Positions 37,025 to 45,753 of a DNA stretch of 64,000 bases are shown piece by piece (position 1 is the stretch's first letter; each line of letters begins with the position of its first letter). A model generated the notes under the pieces. The model did no database searches, was not told where the DNA came from, and was given only the letters and a program-made list of their open reading frames with translations. Source of the DNA: Rhodococcus sp. AW25M09 (lineage in GTDB: Bacteria; Actinomycetota; Actinomycetes; Mycobacteriales; Mycobacteriaceae). Location: NCBI RefSeq assembly GCF_000333955.1, contig NZ_CAPS01000026.1, positions 1 through 64,000 of the forward strand, given 5' to 3'. A program made the translations under genes and the position numbers.

Positions 37025-37855
37025 ATGTTCGGTATCGGAGAGTTCGCATCGATCGGCCGGGTGTCGGTTCGCATGCTTCGGCATTACGACGAGATCGGGT
37101 TGTTGACGCCGGCACGGGTGGATCCGTTCACCGGCTACCGGTCGTACGACGGCAGGCAGTTCGAGGTTCTGGGCCGCATTCTGATGTTCAAGGACCTCGG
37201 GTTTCGACTCGACGAAGTGCGGCAGATCGTCCACGCGCAGGTCAGCGACGATCGGTTGCAAGAGATGCTCGCCGCCAAACGCGACGACGTCGCCCGTCGG
37301 CTCGATCTCGACGCTGCCCGCCTGCGTCGACTCGATGCGCGACTCTCACACACAGAAGGGATTTCCATGATCACCGTGGACACCAAGTCGTTGCCACCCA
37401 ACCGCATTGCCTTCGTCACCGAGACTGCCGACGGCTTCGGTCCGCAGAACATCGGTCCGGTCATCGGGCCGATGTATGCCCGGCTCGCCCAGACCCTTGC
37501 CGAACACGGAGTGCCGTTCGGGCCCTCGTCGATCGCCATGTACGAAGCCGTCGCCGACGGAGACGGCACCGGCGTCACCGTGCACGCTGCGTTCGAGGTG
37601 GGGCCGACGGTCACTGCGGCCGAGGGATACGAAATTCGGGAGCTCCCGCCGGTCGAGCTCGCGGCGACCACCGTGCACCACGGCTCCATGTCGACGATCG
37701 GCGAGACCTGGGAGGAGTTCATGGCCTGGATCGATACCAATGGCTACGAGCTCTCGGGCATCTGCCGTGAGTACTACCTGGTGTCGGAACCGCAGCCTCA
37801 GGACAATTGGGTCACCGAACTGCAGCAGCCGGTGACTCGGCGTCAGGAGGCCTGA
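37025..37855 (+). CDS. MerR-family regulator with GyrI-like effector domain
   Basis: A 276-residue BmrR-type regulator: a MerR winged helix at residues 1-70 (IGEFASIGRVSVRMLRHYDEIGLLTPARVDPFTGYRSY), a dimerising coiled coil to about 110, and a GyrI/SOUL-like small-molecule-binding domain from about 115 (SLPPNRIAF ... YEIRELPPVELAATTVHHGSM). Such proteins sense hydrophobic cations or drugs. A GGAGG site precedes the ATG. It converges on a small Cys-rich gene with a 13-bp overlap. Confidence 0.88.
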   Translation: MFGIGEFASIGRVSVRMLRHYDEIGLLTPARVDPFTGYRSYDGRQFEVLGRILMFKDLGFRLDEVRQIVHAQVSDDRLQEMLAAKRDDVARRLDLDAARLRRLDARLSHTEGISMITVDTKSLPPNRIAFVTETADGFGPQNIGPVIGPMYARLAQTLAEHGVPFGPSSIAMYEAVADGDGTGVTVHAAFEVGPTVTAAEGYEIRELPPVELAATTVHHGSMSTIGETWEEFMAWIDTNGYELSGICREYYLVSEPQPQDNWVTELQQPVTRRQEA

Positions 37856-38025
37856 GCCAGCTCGACGAGGGCGGTGCACTGGCAGCCGCCGGTGACCTCT
37901 TCGCACTCGAGCACCAGGAAGTGACGGACGTACTCGAGATCCATGCAGTCCGGCTCCGTGCACTCCGGACCGCCGACCGCGTGGATCACGAGTGTGCCGT
38001 GGCAGGTATCGATGCTGGCGGACAT
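37843..38025 (-). CDS. small Cys-rich hypothetical protein
   Basis: A 60-residue protein with six Cys (TCHG, ECTEPDC, ECEEVTGGCQC) and a good AAGGGA ribosome-binding site 6 nt before the ATG. The spacing suggests metal or disulfide binding, with no family recognised. Its 3' end overlaps the MerR gene tail-to-tail. Upstream 290 bp (38026-38315) contain no other feature I can identify. Confidence 0.65.
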   Translation of the reverse strand: MSASIDTCHGTLVIHAVGGPECTEPDCMDLEYVRHFLVLECEEVTGGCQCTALVELAQAS

Positions 38026-38315
38026 GCGAATTCCCTTCTGTCGTTTCTTCTACCTCCTTGATATCACCGGGCTCCGACAAGTTCGGGAGAAGACCGGCGT
38101 GTTCGACGCCTGACCTGGGCAACAGCCATCACCGTCACGGCCCGGACGAGCCCGGCGGACAGTCGATCGGAATCGAGAGTGTCGAGGTCGATATCCGTCG
38201 AATCTGCTTGCTGATATCTCGAGAAGCCCACGTTCGACGGTAGGGCTGGCCATACCCTCGAACCGTGGGTTCACAGTGGGGACAGGCCGATTACACCCCA
38301 CCTAGGCTGATCCGC

Positions 38316-39590
38316 ATGAACAAGTCACTACCGATTCCCCTGAATCCGCTCAGGGCCTGGATATCGCCGAACTGGTGGCTGGCGGTGGCGTCGTTGCTGG
38401 CGTCGACGCTGGCCGGGCTCGGCGGCTGGATGATCCTGGGACTGCTGGTACTTGCGGTGTGCGCATTACCCTTTGCGCTCAGCGGAGTCCTGGTTTTTCT
38501 GCTGACGATAGTGGCACTCCGGTGGATGGACATCGCAGCTCGCGCCGGAGTCGGGTTCACCAGTGGGGTATCGATCGCCGGCCCCACGTCGACCGTCTAC
38601 CCCACGAGTTGGCGCAAATTCGTCTGGTGCATCCGCGACATCGGCTTGTGGAAATCACTGTGCTACTGGATTCTTCGCATCCCTGTCTCGGCCGCACTGC
38701 TGTTCCTGCTGCCCTCGCTCTTTCTCGTACTGCCTGTTCTCGCGGTGGCGCCGTTGGCCTGGATGGTGACCAACCCGGTCGGCAACAACCTCGAGATCGG
38801 GGATCGGGTGGGATTTCCGCTCATTGTGTCGGTCGGTGTTGCTGCGCTGGCGACTTTCGTTGCGGGGTTGCCGCTGCTGGTGACTGCCCTGGCGAGACTC
38901 GACTGGTGGAGTGCGGCAGCACTCCTCGGTCAGTCGCCGTCCAGCAAGCGAGTGGATGAGTTGACGACGAGCCGGGCCCGCGTCGTCGACGCTGCGGATG
39001 CCGAGCGTCGACGCATCGAGCGTGATCTGCACGACGGCGCACAGCAGCGCTTGGTATCGGTGGCCATGTCTCTGGGACAAGCGAAGTCGCGCGTCTCGGC
39101 GAACGACGACGCAGTGTTGCAGGAACTGCTCGAGGATGCCCACCGGGAGGCCAAGAACGCCATCGGTGAGATACGCACCCTCACTCGCGGTCTGCATCCG
39201 CCGATCCTCACCGACCGCGGACTCGACGCCGCACTGTCCTCGGTCGCGGCGCTCTGTGCAGTGCCGGTGACCATCGAGATCGATCCGGCGTTGGCCGGAG
39301 AGCAGCGCCTGAACGCCACCGTCGAATCGACCGTCTACTTCGTCGTCTCGGAGGCCCTGACCAACGTGAGCAAACACGCGAATGCCGGCCATGTCCGGGT
39401 CGACGTCACGAGAGGTGATTCCGCAGTGCGAGTAACGGTGCTCGACGACGGAAGCGGAGGTGCGCAGGTGGCTCCGCACGGGGGCCTGGCAGGTCTCGAA
39501 GACAGGCTCAGCGGAATCGACGGCACCCTGTCGGTCACCTCACCGACCGGCGGTCCGACGCAATTGGAGGTGAGCATCCCATGCGAGTGA
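38316..39590 (+). CDS. membrane sensor histidine kinase (HisKA_3 type)
   Basis: A 424-residue kinase. The N-terminal 230 residues hold a sensor region with about four to five helices, including the long hydrophobic stretches near 20-65 and 125-155. The HisKA_3 box is ERRRIERDLHDGAQQRLVSVAMSL near residue 240, and the HATPase ends DDGSGGA ... GGLAGLEDRLSGIDGTL. ATG at 38316. Overlaps the response regulator by 10 bp and is followed by a DUF4097 gene. This DesK/LiaS-like trio often senses envelope stress. Confidence 0.88.
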   Translation: MNKSLPIPLNPLRAWISPNWWLAVASLLASTLAGLGGWMILGLLVLAVCALPFALSGVLVFLLTIVALRWMDIAARAGVGFTSGVSIAGPTSTVYPTSWRKFVWCIRDIGLWKSLCYWILRIPVSAALLFLLPSLFLVLPVLAVAPLAWMVTNPVGNNLEIGDRVGFPLIVSVGVAALATFVAGLPLLVTALARLDWWSAAALLGQSPSSKRVDELTTSRARVVDAADAERRRIERDLHDGAQQRLVSVAMSLGQAKSRVSANDDAVLQELLEDAHREAKNAIGEIRTLTRGLHPPILTDRGLDAALSSVAALCAVPVTIEIDPALAGEQRLNATVESTVYFVVSEALTNVSKHANAGHVRVDVTRGDSAVRVTVLDDGSGGAQVAPHGGLAGLEDRLSGIDGTLSVTSPTGGPTQLEVSIPCE

Positions 39591-40237
39591 TCATTGCCGA
39601 CGATTCGGTTCTGTTGCGAGAGGGCGTCGCTCGACTGCTGAACGACTCAGGAGCCGACGTGATCGACAAGGTGGGCGACGCATCGCAACTACTCGCGTCG
39701 ATGTCGGCCGCCGATCCACTGCCCGACGTGTGTGTGATCGATGTACGCATGCCGCCGACGTTCCTGGACGAAGGTCTACGCGCAGCGTTGGTCATTCGTC
39801 AACGATGGCCGGATGTAGGAGTTCTCGTGCTGTCGCAATACGTGGAGGAGCGGTACGCGGCAGAGCTGATCCGGCAGAGCACGGACGGCGTCGGCTACCT
39901 GTTGAAGGACCGTGTTGCCGATGTGGACGAGTTCGCCGATGCCGTTCGCACTGTTGCGGGCGGTGGGACCGTCATCGATCCCGAGGTGGTTCAGCAGATC
40001 CTTGCTCGGGCGCCACGATCGGACCCGCTCGATTCGCTGACTCCGCGGGAGCGAGAAGTGTTGACGGCCATGGCCGAAGGCAAGTCCAACGCCGGAATTG
40101 CGGCCGCCTTGGTGGTCGGCCAGGCAGCTGTCGAGAAGCACATCGGAAACATTTTCGCCAAGCTCGGCCTACTCGGAGACACTGCTGATCATCGCCGAGT
40201 CATGGCCGTCCTACGATACCTGGGAGCAATCCAGTGA
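39581..40237 (+). CDS. NarL/FixJ-type response regulator
   Basis: A 218-residue regulator: receiver domain with acidic pair at 7-8, phospho-acceptor Asp54 (CVIDVRMPP) and Lys near 109 (LLKDRV), then a LuxR helix-turn-helix from about 150 (LTPREREVLTAMAEGKSNAGIAAAL). Coupled to the upstream kinase and to the downstream DUF4097 gene by short overlaps, so the three genes form one operon. Confidence 0.92.
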   Translation: MRVIIADDSVLLREGVARLLNDSGADVIDKVGDASQLLASMSAADPLPDVCVIDVRMPPTFLDEGLRAALVIRQRWPDVGVLVLSQYVEERYAAELIRQSTDGVGYLLKDRVADVDEFADAVRTVAGGGTVIDPEVVQQILARAPRSDPLDSLTPREREVLTAMAEGKSNAGIAAALVVGQAAVEKHIGNIFAKLGLLGDTADHRRVMAVLRYLGAIQ

Positions 40238-41007
40238 CAAAAGCACTGTGGCGCAACACTGTTGCCATCTTGGTTGCGGTAGTGGTCGTCGGCATCGCCG
40301 GTGCCGCAACGGCAACTGCGATCGCGTATGCCTTCACCACGCCGAAGATGCAGTCCTTCGAGTACAGCGACGACACTGTCATCGCCGGGAAAAATCTGCG
40401 GCTCACCAGCAGGTTCGCTCACCTGGCGGTGTCGATGAGTCCCGACTCGGAGGTGCACCTACGCGCCGCTGGGTTCTACCGAGGAGATATTCCGACGGTG
40501 GACATCGCTGACGACGGATCGACGATCTCGGTGGAGTGTTCCTACCGAGAGAACGGCAGCTGCGATATCGGTGTCGAGGTTGAGATACCAGCGGGGTTGA
40601 TGCTCGATATCGACGGGTCTGCGGGCGATGTCGTGCTCTCCGACGTGGACGCGCGGACTTCGGTGACGACCTCTGCGGGGTCGGTCATCGCACGTGGCTC
40701 GATCGGAACCCTGGACGTGGATACCAGATTCGGAGACGTCGACATCACCGATGCGGACTTGTCTGCGGCCGAGGTGAACACGACATTCGGTCAGGTCGTC
40801 CTGGACTCGCGTCTGCCACCGGACTCGGTACGGGTGCAGAACAGCATGGGAGACAGCAGGATCGAGCTTCCGGCTGCCGAATTCTACGACGTCGAGGCAA
40901 GATCGGAGAAGGGAGAGGTCGAGATCGACGTGGTCGACGACCCGAGCTCGCCGAGATCGGTGACCATCAACAGTGAAGAGGGCCAGATCTCGGTCGGCCG
41001 CCGATAG
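40234..41007 (+). CDS. DUF4097 beta-helix-like membrane-anchored protein
   Basis: A 257-residue protein with an N-terminal anchor (VAILVAVVVVGIAGAATATAIAYAF) and a repetitive beta-solenoid DUF4097/adhesin-like domain (LDIDGSAGDVVLSDVDARTSVTTSAGSVIA, VEIDVVDDPSSPRSVTINSEEGQI). GTG start inside the response-regulator stop (GTGA). DUF4097 proteins accompany LiaFSR-like systems, where they may modulate the kinase or sit at the envelope. Confidence 0.82.
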   Translation: MTKALWRNTVAILVAVVVVGIAGAATATAIAYAFTTPKMQSFEYSDDTVIAGKNLRLTSRFAHLAVSMSPDSEVHLRAAGFYRGDIPTVDIADDGSTISVECSYRENGSCDIGVEVEIPAGLMLDIDGSAGDVVLSDVDARTSVTTSAGSVIARGSIGTLDVDTRFGDVDITDADLSAAEVNTTFGQVVLDSRLPPDSVRVQNSMGDSRIELPAAEFYDVEARSEKGEVEIDVVDDPSSPRSVTINSEEGQISVGRR

Positions 41008-41027
41008 CCCGCGTCAGTGACTGCAGC

Positions 41028-42248
41028 TCAGTGACTGCGACGCCACGCGCTGAACGAGCGCACCGAGGAGGTGGTGGGGCGCTTCAGCCACGGCCACGGA
41101 TGCAACTCGACCGGGGCTATGGCGTCGGCGATGCGGGAGAAACCGGGTACGGGTGCCCAGGTGGCGGCCAGGGATCTTCCGGACAGCTCGTCGGAGACTC
41201 GACCGCGACGCACCTCCAAGGGGCGGGTCGACGCGATCTCGCCGAGCGTCTCGGCGAGGAAGACCAGCCGTTTGCCGGACAGTCGCAGTTTTCGCAACAG
41301 TGGTTCGTCGAACACGAAGACGGCAGGTCGGTCGAGATCCGCGGCCAATGCGGGATCGGCAGTACCGAGAGACTCGGCCGTCAGCCAGACCTGTTCTGCA
41401 CCTTCGCCTTCCATTCGGGCGGGTCCGGCCGGGACCGGAGCCTTGTTCAGATCGGGACCATCCACCGCGGGGCCGAGATCGTCGTCGGGCCAATTCTCGA
41501 TGGGGCACGCATCTTTCAGAGCGCAGTTTCGGCACAATGATGGGGCCCGCTTGTTCACCTGCCATCGGCTGAAGCCGTAGACCTTGCCGCTCCCGGTACC
41601 GACGGTCCACTGCCAGCCGAGGCGGTTCGCGGCACGGGAGCCGTCGAGCAGGTGGGCGAACATCTCGTCCTCGCCGTCGCGCCACGTCGCTCCGGCGCGG
41701 ACCGCCCACTGGGATGCGAGCCACATACGCGTTTGATTGACCAGCCAACCGTCGTCGTGCAATTCACCCACGACCGAGGACATGCAGTTCATCTCCTCGG
41801 TCCAGGGCTGCGCCGACCAGTTCTGCGGTCGCGGTTGTTCGCGGCGCAGGGATTGCCCCAGCTCCGTCCCGACCCGTGCGTAGAGATGGCGGGCGTACTC
41901 CTGCCACATCAGCTCGTCGCGATAGCGGGAACGGTCGCGCGGGGGAGCATCGGATACTGCGTCCCACACTTCACGTAGCGTCAGCAATCCGTGTCGGATG
42001 TACGGCGACATACGGCTTGCGCCTCGGCGATTCACCGGGAGAACGGTGCTGCGGTCGCGGGAGTATCCGGTGATGTCGAGCCCGGCCAGCGCAGCATCGG
42101 CGGCCGACTGTCCACCGCGGATACCACCAGCGGCGACACTGTCCGATCCTTCACGCGTCAGATCGCCCAGATGCTCCGCAACCCAGGCAGCAACGTCGTC
42201 GGTGGCAGCGCCGTCGGCGATGGACGGGGGAGCAGGTAGTTCGGGCAT
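41028..42248 (-). CDS. cryptochrome/photolyase-like FAD protein with apparent circular permutation
   Basis: A 406-residue protein. Residues 60-250 match the helical FAD-binding half of photolyases: SPYIRHGLLTLREVW, a DELMWQEYARHLY segment, NCMSSVVGELHDDGWLVNQTRMWLAS and NRLGWQWTVGTGSG. A Cys cluster (C239, C242, C248 in CRNCALKDACP) follows. The C-terminal 120 residues (VWLTAESLGTADPALAADLDRPAVFVFDEPLL ... SGKRLVFLAETLGEI ... VRRG) resemble the alpha/beta antenna domain normally at the N-terminus, so the domain order looks swapped. Whether it repairs DNA or acts as a light sensor is unknown. Confidence 0.8.
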   Translation of the reverse strand: MPELPAPPSIADGAATDDVAAWVAEHLGDLTREGSDSVAAGGIRGGQSAADAALAGLDITGYSRDRSTVLPVNRRGASRMSPYIRHGLLTLREVWDAVSDAPPRDRSRYRDELMWQEYARHLYARVGTELGQSLRREQPRPQNWSAQPWTEEMNCMSSVVGELHDDGWLVNQTRMWLASQWAVRAGATWRDGEDEMFAHLLDGSRAANRLGWQWTVGTGSGKVYGFSRWQVNKRAPSLCRNCALKDACPIENWPDDDLGPAVDGPDLNKAPVPAGPARMEGEGAEQVWLTAESLGTADPALAADLDRPAVFVFDEPLLRKLRLSGKRLVFLAETLGEIASTRPLEVRRGRVSDELSGRSLAATWAPVPGFSRIADAIAPVELHPWPWLKRPTTSSVRSFSAWRRSH

Positions 42249-42290
42249 GCCGTCGGACTTCCCAGTCGGGTCGAAAGGGAAACGCGCGAG

Positions 42291-42578
42291 TCAGGGACGC
42301 GGCAGGCGACGATGCAGCGGATTCGAGGTGGTTCGAGTCGCGGTCCGACCCTGCTGCGGGATCGACGAGACCACGGCAGGCGCGTCGGCGGTGGCTCGAG
42401 CGGCGTCGTGCGCCTTCATGGCGGCGCTGTTTCCTCTCCCGAGAACGGGTGAGGAGATCTTTCGTGAGGCGGTCCCTCCACATTCCGGGCAGGGCACCTC
42501 GGAGGGTACGTCGGCCATGGAGAATCTCTGCTCGACGGGGGCGCATCGCTGTGCGCAACGAAAGCTGTAGGTGGGCAC
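42291..42578 (-). CDS. fmdB: FmdB-family zinc-ribbon protein
   Basis: A 95-residue protein starting PTYSFRCAQRC with a second CPECGG pair near 30, a Zn ribbon of the FmdB/CxxC_CxxC_SSSS family, followed by a disordered Arg-rich tail. GTG start at 42578. It is divergent from the formamidase gene across 132 bp; FmdB proteins are named as regulators linked to formamidase (amidase) expression, so the pairing is functionally expected. Confidence 0.85.
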   Translation of the reverse strand: MPTYSFRCAQRCAPVEQRFSMADVPSEVPCPECGGTASRKISSPVLGRGNSAAMKAHDAARATADAPAVVSSIPQQGRTATRTTSNPLHRRLPRP

Positions 42579-42710
42579 GGAGTCGAGGGTAGCGCGATCA
42601 GCAATGTTCCAGCACAACGTCATACAAGATTTACTCGCCAGAAGCTGCCGGATGCACCACAACGGTGCAATGATCAGGACAGGAGAATTCCGCGCAACCG
42701 GAGGTGCCCC

Positions 42711-43964
42711 GTGCCAGAACTGCTGTTTCCGCTCGACTCGACGAAGAGTTTCACCGAACAGGAGATCGTCGGTCATAACCGATGGCATCCTGACATCCCG
42801 GCGGCGGTCACGGTCAAACCCGGCACGTCCTTTCGAGCGCACTGTCGTGAATGGTTCGACGGGGCAATCCACAACGACGATTCGGCCGAAGATATTCTGA
42901 ATGCGCCGCTCAACAACGTGCACACGTTGTCCGGGCCGTTCCACATCGAGGGAGCCGAGCCCGGTGACCTGTTGATCGTCGACATCCTCGACGTCGGACC
43001 GATCCCGCAGGAGGATTCGGGCCCGCTGGCCGGCCAGGGCTGGGGTTACACGGGAATCTTCGCCAAGCAGAACGGCGGCGGGTTTCTCACCGATCGATTC
43101 CCCGATGCGTACAAGGCCATCTGGGATTTCTCCGGCCAGACCACTACCTCTCGGCATGTGCCGCACGTGAAGTACACGGGCATCACCCACCCTGGCCTGA
43201 TGGGAACTGCACCGTCAGCGCAACTGTTGGCCAAGTGGAATGCCCGTGAAGGTGCGCTGATCGCCACGGATCCGAACCGTGTTCCGCCTTTGGCCCTGGC
43301 ACCCGAGCTCGACGGAGCAATTCTCGGAACTCTGCAGGGTGACGAGTTCTCGCGCGTCGCAGGTGAAGCCGCCCGAACTGCACCGCCCCGCGAGAACGGC
43401 GGCAACCAGGACATCAAGAACCTCACCAAGGGCACCCGCGTCTTCTATCCGGTGTTCGTACCGGGCGCAAAGTTGTCGTTCGGAGACCTGCACTTCTCGC
43501 AGGGAGACGGGGAGATCACATTCTGTGGTGCCATCGAAATGGGCGGCTTCATGGATCTGCACGTCGACCTCATCAAGGGCGGCATGGAGACGTACGGGGT
43601 GAGCGAGAACGCGATCTTCATGCCCGGCAACACTGCACCGCAGTACTCGGAATGGATTGCCTTCTCAGGTATTTCGGTGACGGTCGACGGTGAGCAGAAG
43701 TATCTGGACTCGGACCTGTCGTACCAGAACGCCTGCATGCACGCGATCGACTACCTCACCAAGTTCGGCTACAGCCCCGAGCAGGCGTACCTGCTGCTGG
43801 GGTCGGCTCCGATCGAAGGACGCCTGTCCGGTGTGGTGGACATCCCGAATTCCTGTGCCACCGTGTACATCCCCACGGCGATCTTCGACTTCCCGATAGC
43901 GCCATCGGCCAGCGGACCGTTCCAAATCGACCCGGGAATGGGAGCTCCTCGGGCGCAGTTCTGA
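42711..43964 (+). CDS. fmdA: formamidase (acetamidase/formamidase family)
   Basis: A 417-residue amidase that hydrolyses formamide (or acetamide) to ammonia and the acid. The family pattern is clear: FRAHCREWFDGAIHNDDSAEDI near the start, HTLSGPFHIEGAEPGDLLIVDI, VPHVKYTGITHPGLMGTAPS, and FGDLHFSQGDGEITFCGAIEMGG. Length is normal for FmdA. GTG start with GGAGG 6-7 nt upstream. Adjacent to fmdB. Likely used for nitrogen scavenging. Confidence 0.94.
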   Translation: MPELLFPLDSTKSFTEQEIVGHNRWHPDIPAAVTVKPGTSFRAHCREWFDGAIHNDDSAEDILNAPLNNVHTLSGPFHIEGAEPGDLLIVDILDVGPIPQEDSGPLAGQGWGYTGIFAKQNGGGFLTDRFPDAYKAIWDFSGQTTTSRHVPHVKYTGITHPGLMGTAPSAQLLAKWNAREGALIATDPNRVPPLALAPELDGAILGTLQGDEFSRVAGEAARTAPPRENGGNQDIKNLTKGTRVFYPVFVPGAKLSFGDLHFSQGDGEITFCGAIEMGGFMDLHVDLIKGGMETYGVSENAIFMPGNTAPQYSEWIAFSGISVTVDGEQKYLDSDLSYQNACMHAIDYLTKFGYSPEQAYLLLGSAPIEGRLSGVVDIPNSCATVYIPTAIFDFPIAPSASGPFQIDPGMGAPRAQF

Positions 43965-43979
43965 CTCATCTCTTCTGAT

Positions 43980-44477
43980 ATGTCGCAACTGTGGATGCTC
44001 GAGGACATGGAACCCTGGCCCGACGAGCCTGCCGTAGGCGCGGTGTTCACGCCCACGACATCCTGGGCGTCACCCGACACGATGGACCTGCCCGCCGAGG
44101 TGTGTAGCGATGTGCCCGCGCGAGTAGAGGCCGTCACGACCGGTGGTCGGACGGAGTGGGTGGCGCATCTCGGCGACGGCTTCACCACAATGATGTCCGA
44201 CGGCAGCGTGGTCGGGGACGTGATGTTGCACGGCTGCCTGATGTGGGACAGGTATCTGTGGATGGACTTTCGGACGCGACCACAGGGCAGCCTCCGTGTC
44301 CTCGATCGCCCCGGTGTCCTTGCGCAACACCAGGTATTGACGCCGACACGGCACCCCGGCGCGTTCAGCGTGACTTACGACGGTGCGATGGATTATTACC
44401 AATGGGGTTCGATGCCTGGAGAATTCGGGATTCAATGGAAGGCGTCGGTGGTCGAGATTGTTCCGTCGGGTGGCTAG
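43980..44477 (+). CDS. hypothetical protein
   Basis: A 165-residue soluble protein rich in Trp, Asp and Met (PEVCSDVPARVEAV, GCLMWDRYLWMDFRTRP, YYQWGSMPGEFGIQWK). No domain recognised. It begins 15 bp after fmdA and may be co-transcribed. Its 3' end overlaps the convergent gene at 44474 by 4 bp. Confidence 0.65.
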   Translation: MSQLWMLEDMEPWPDEPAVGAVFTPTTSWASPDTMDLPAEVCSDVPARVEAVTTGGRTEWVAHLGDGFTTMMSDGSVVGDVMLHGCLMWDRYLWMDFRTRPQGSLRVLDRPGVLAQHQVLTPTRHPGAFSVTYDGAMDYYQWGSMPGEFGIQWKASVVEIVPSGG

Positions 44478-45037
44478 TGGCCCGCAGTGATGATCTGGTC
44501 GACGCGGACCGGCTGGGACTCGATGTCGTCGAGCGCGAGAACGTCCGCGACGGTCTCCGCGCTGCCTCCGAGATACGCGCACGGGAAATCGAAGTGCTGA
44601 GCCACACACCAGGCGTGGTCGGTAGGCCACCACAGATGTGGCGACAGTCCCGCGAGCGTGTCGGTTGCGCGCGCGACCGATCCCGTCAGTAGGAAATAGT
44701 TGTAACCGGCGATGGTCGCGGTCGGTGCTATGTCGCGAATGTCCTCGAGGGCGGTGTTGCCCTCCCAGACCGCGAAATAGCAATCGTCCGGTGTCGTCGT
44801 AGTACGAGTGAGGATTTCGAGGATGGCTGCCAGCTGATCGAGCCAGGGCGCAACTGTCTGTCGAGTGGTGCCATAGGGATAGACGACGCGGGCATAGGCG
44901 TCGAACACAGTGGGGACCAGTGAGCCCACCGTGGTGTTGGGAACTACCCCCAGCCTCTCGGTCACCCAGCGCGCTGCCGAGACGTCCTGCTGCAGATCGT
45001 CGTTCGACCATTCCGACGGATAGGTGCTCAATGCCAT
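44474..45037 (-). CDS. conserved hypothetical protein
   Basis: A 187-residue soluble protein with recurrent actinobacterial motifs (YFAVWEG, SPHLWWPTDHAWCVAQHFDFPCAYLGGS) that I recognise as a conserved but uncharacterised family. No signal or membrane segment. Monocistronic, divergent from nothing obvious; 122 bp upstream separate it from the next minus-strand gene. Confidence 0.75.
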   Translation of the reverse strand: MALSTYPSEWSNDDLQQDVSAARWVTERLGVVPNTTVGSLVPTVFDAYARVVYPYGTTRQTVAPWLDQLAAILEILTRTTTTPDDCYFAVWEGNTALEDIRDIAPTATIAGYNYFLLTGSVARATDTLAGLSPHLWWPTDHAWCVAQHFDFPCAYLGGSAETVADVLALDDIESQPVRVDQIITAGH

Positions 45038-45159
45038 AGTTCTGACGCTACCGATACCGAGGGGGTGGCATGATCCATTTTTTGCACGCGAACATTTCTA
45101 TCTATCCAACGGCGGGGTAGCCCCAGCTATCGAGCCACGTCACACCGAATTCGATGGCG

Positions 45160-45633
45160 CTATGAGTGGTGCCTGCGCCACAAGAACGCCAGCGCTGCAA
45201 CGGTTGGGATCAGGAAAGCTGCGTACGGTGCCGCAACCGTCAACTGTTCGAGCGAGGACAATTCGGGACTCCAGCTGTTCGGATCGCGGCGGACCGAATC
45301 GCTGACGATGGTAACGAACGAACTCAGAATCATGAGCAGGTAGAACACCATCGTCAGAGTCAATCCAACGGTCGCATACCAACGGCCATGACGGAAACTG
45401 TCGGGTGAGGCGAGCTCGAAGCTTCCGCTGACGTAAAAGAAGGCTGCTGGAATGAGAATGACCAATCCGGCTGCCGTAGTGATGTTCCAGGTGGTCACGA
45501 CTTCGCCGATGGCGTCATAACCGATACCCAGTGCGCCCGCAGCCAAGCTGATGCACCACCAGACGAGGGGAAGTGTTCCCGCCACGATCACCCAGCGGCG
45601 AATACCGCGCGTGCGATTCGGATGGGTCAGCAT
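45160..45633 (-). CDS. hypothetical four-helix membrane protein
   Basis: A 157-residue integral membrane protein with hydrophobic segments near residues 13-36, 50-68, 85-110 and 130-150 and short charged loops. No family recognised. ATG start at 45633. Stands alone. Confidence 0.7.
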   Translation of the reverse strand: MLTHPNRTRGIRRWVIVAGTLPLVWWCISLAAGALGIGYDAIGEVVTTWNITTAAGLVILIPAAFFYVSGSFELASPDSFRHGRWYATVGLTLTMVFYLLMILSSFVTIVSDSVRRDPNSWSPELSSLEQLTVAAPYAAFLIPTVAALAFLWRRHHS

Positions 45634-45753
45634 GCTTCCATTCTCTACCGATGTCGTTGCGTAAATTCCGGGTTCGGAGCTCGGCAGCGGACGTTCCAGC
45701 GTTGTCGTACGTGTGTTCGAAAGTCTGTCGGTGGGTCGCGATAGATTCTGTAC

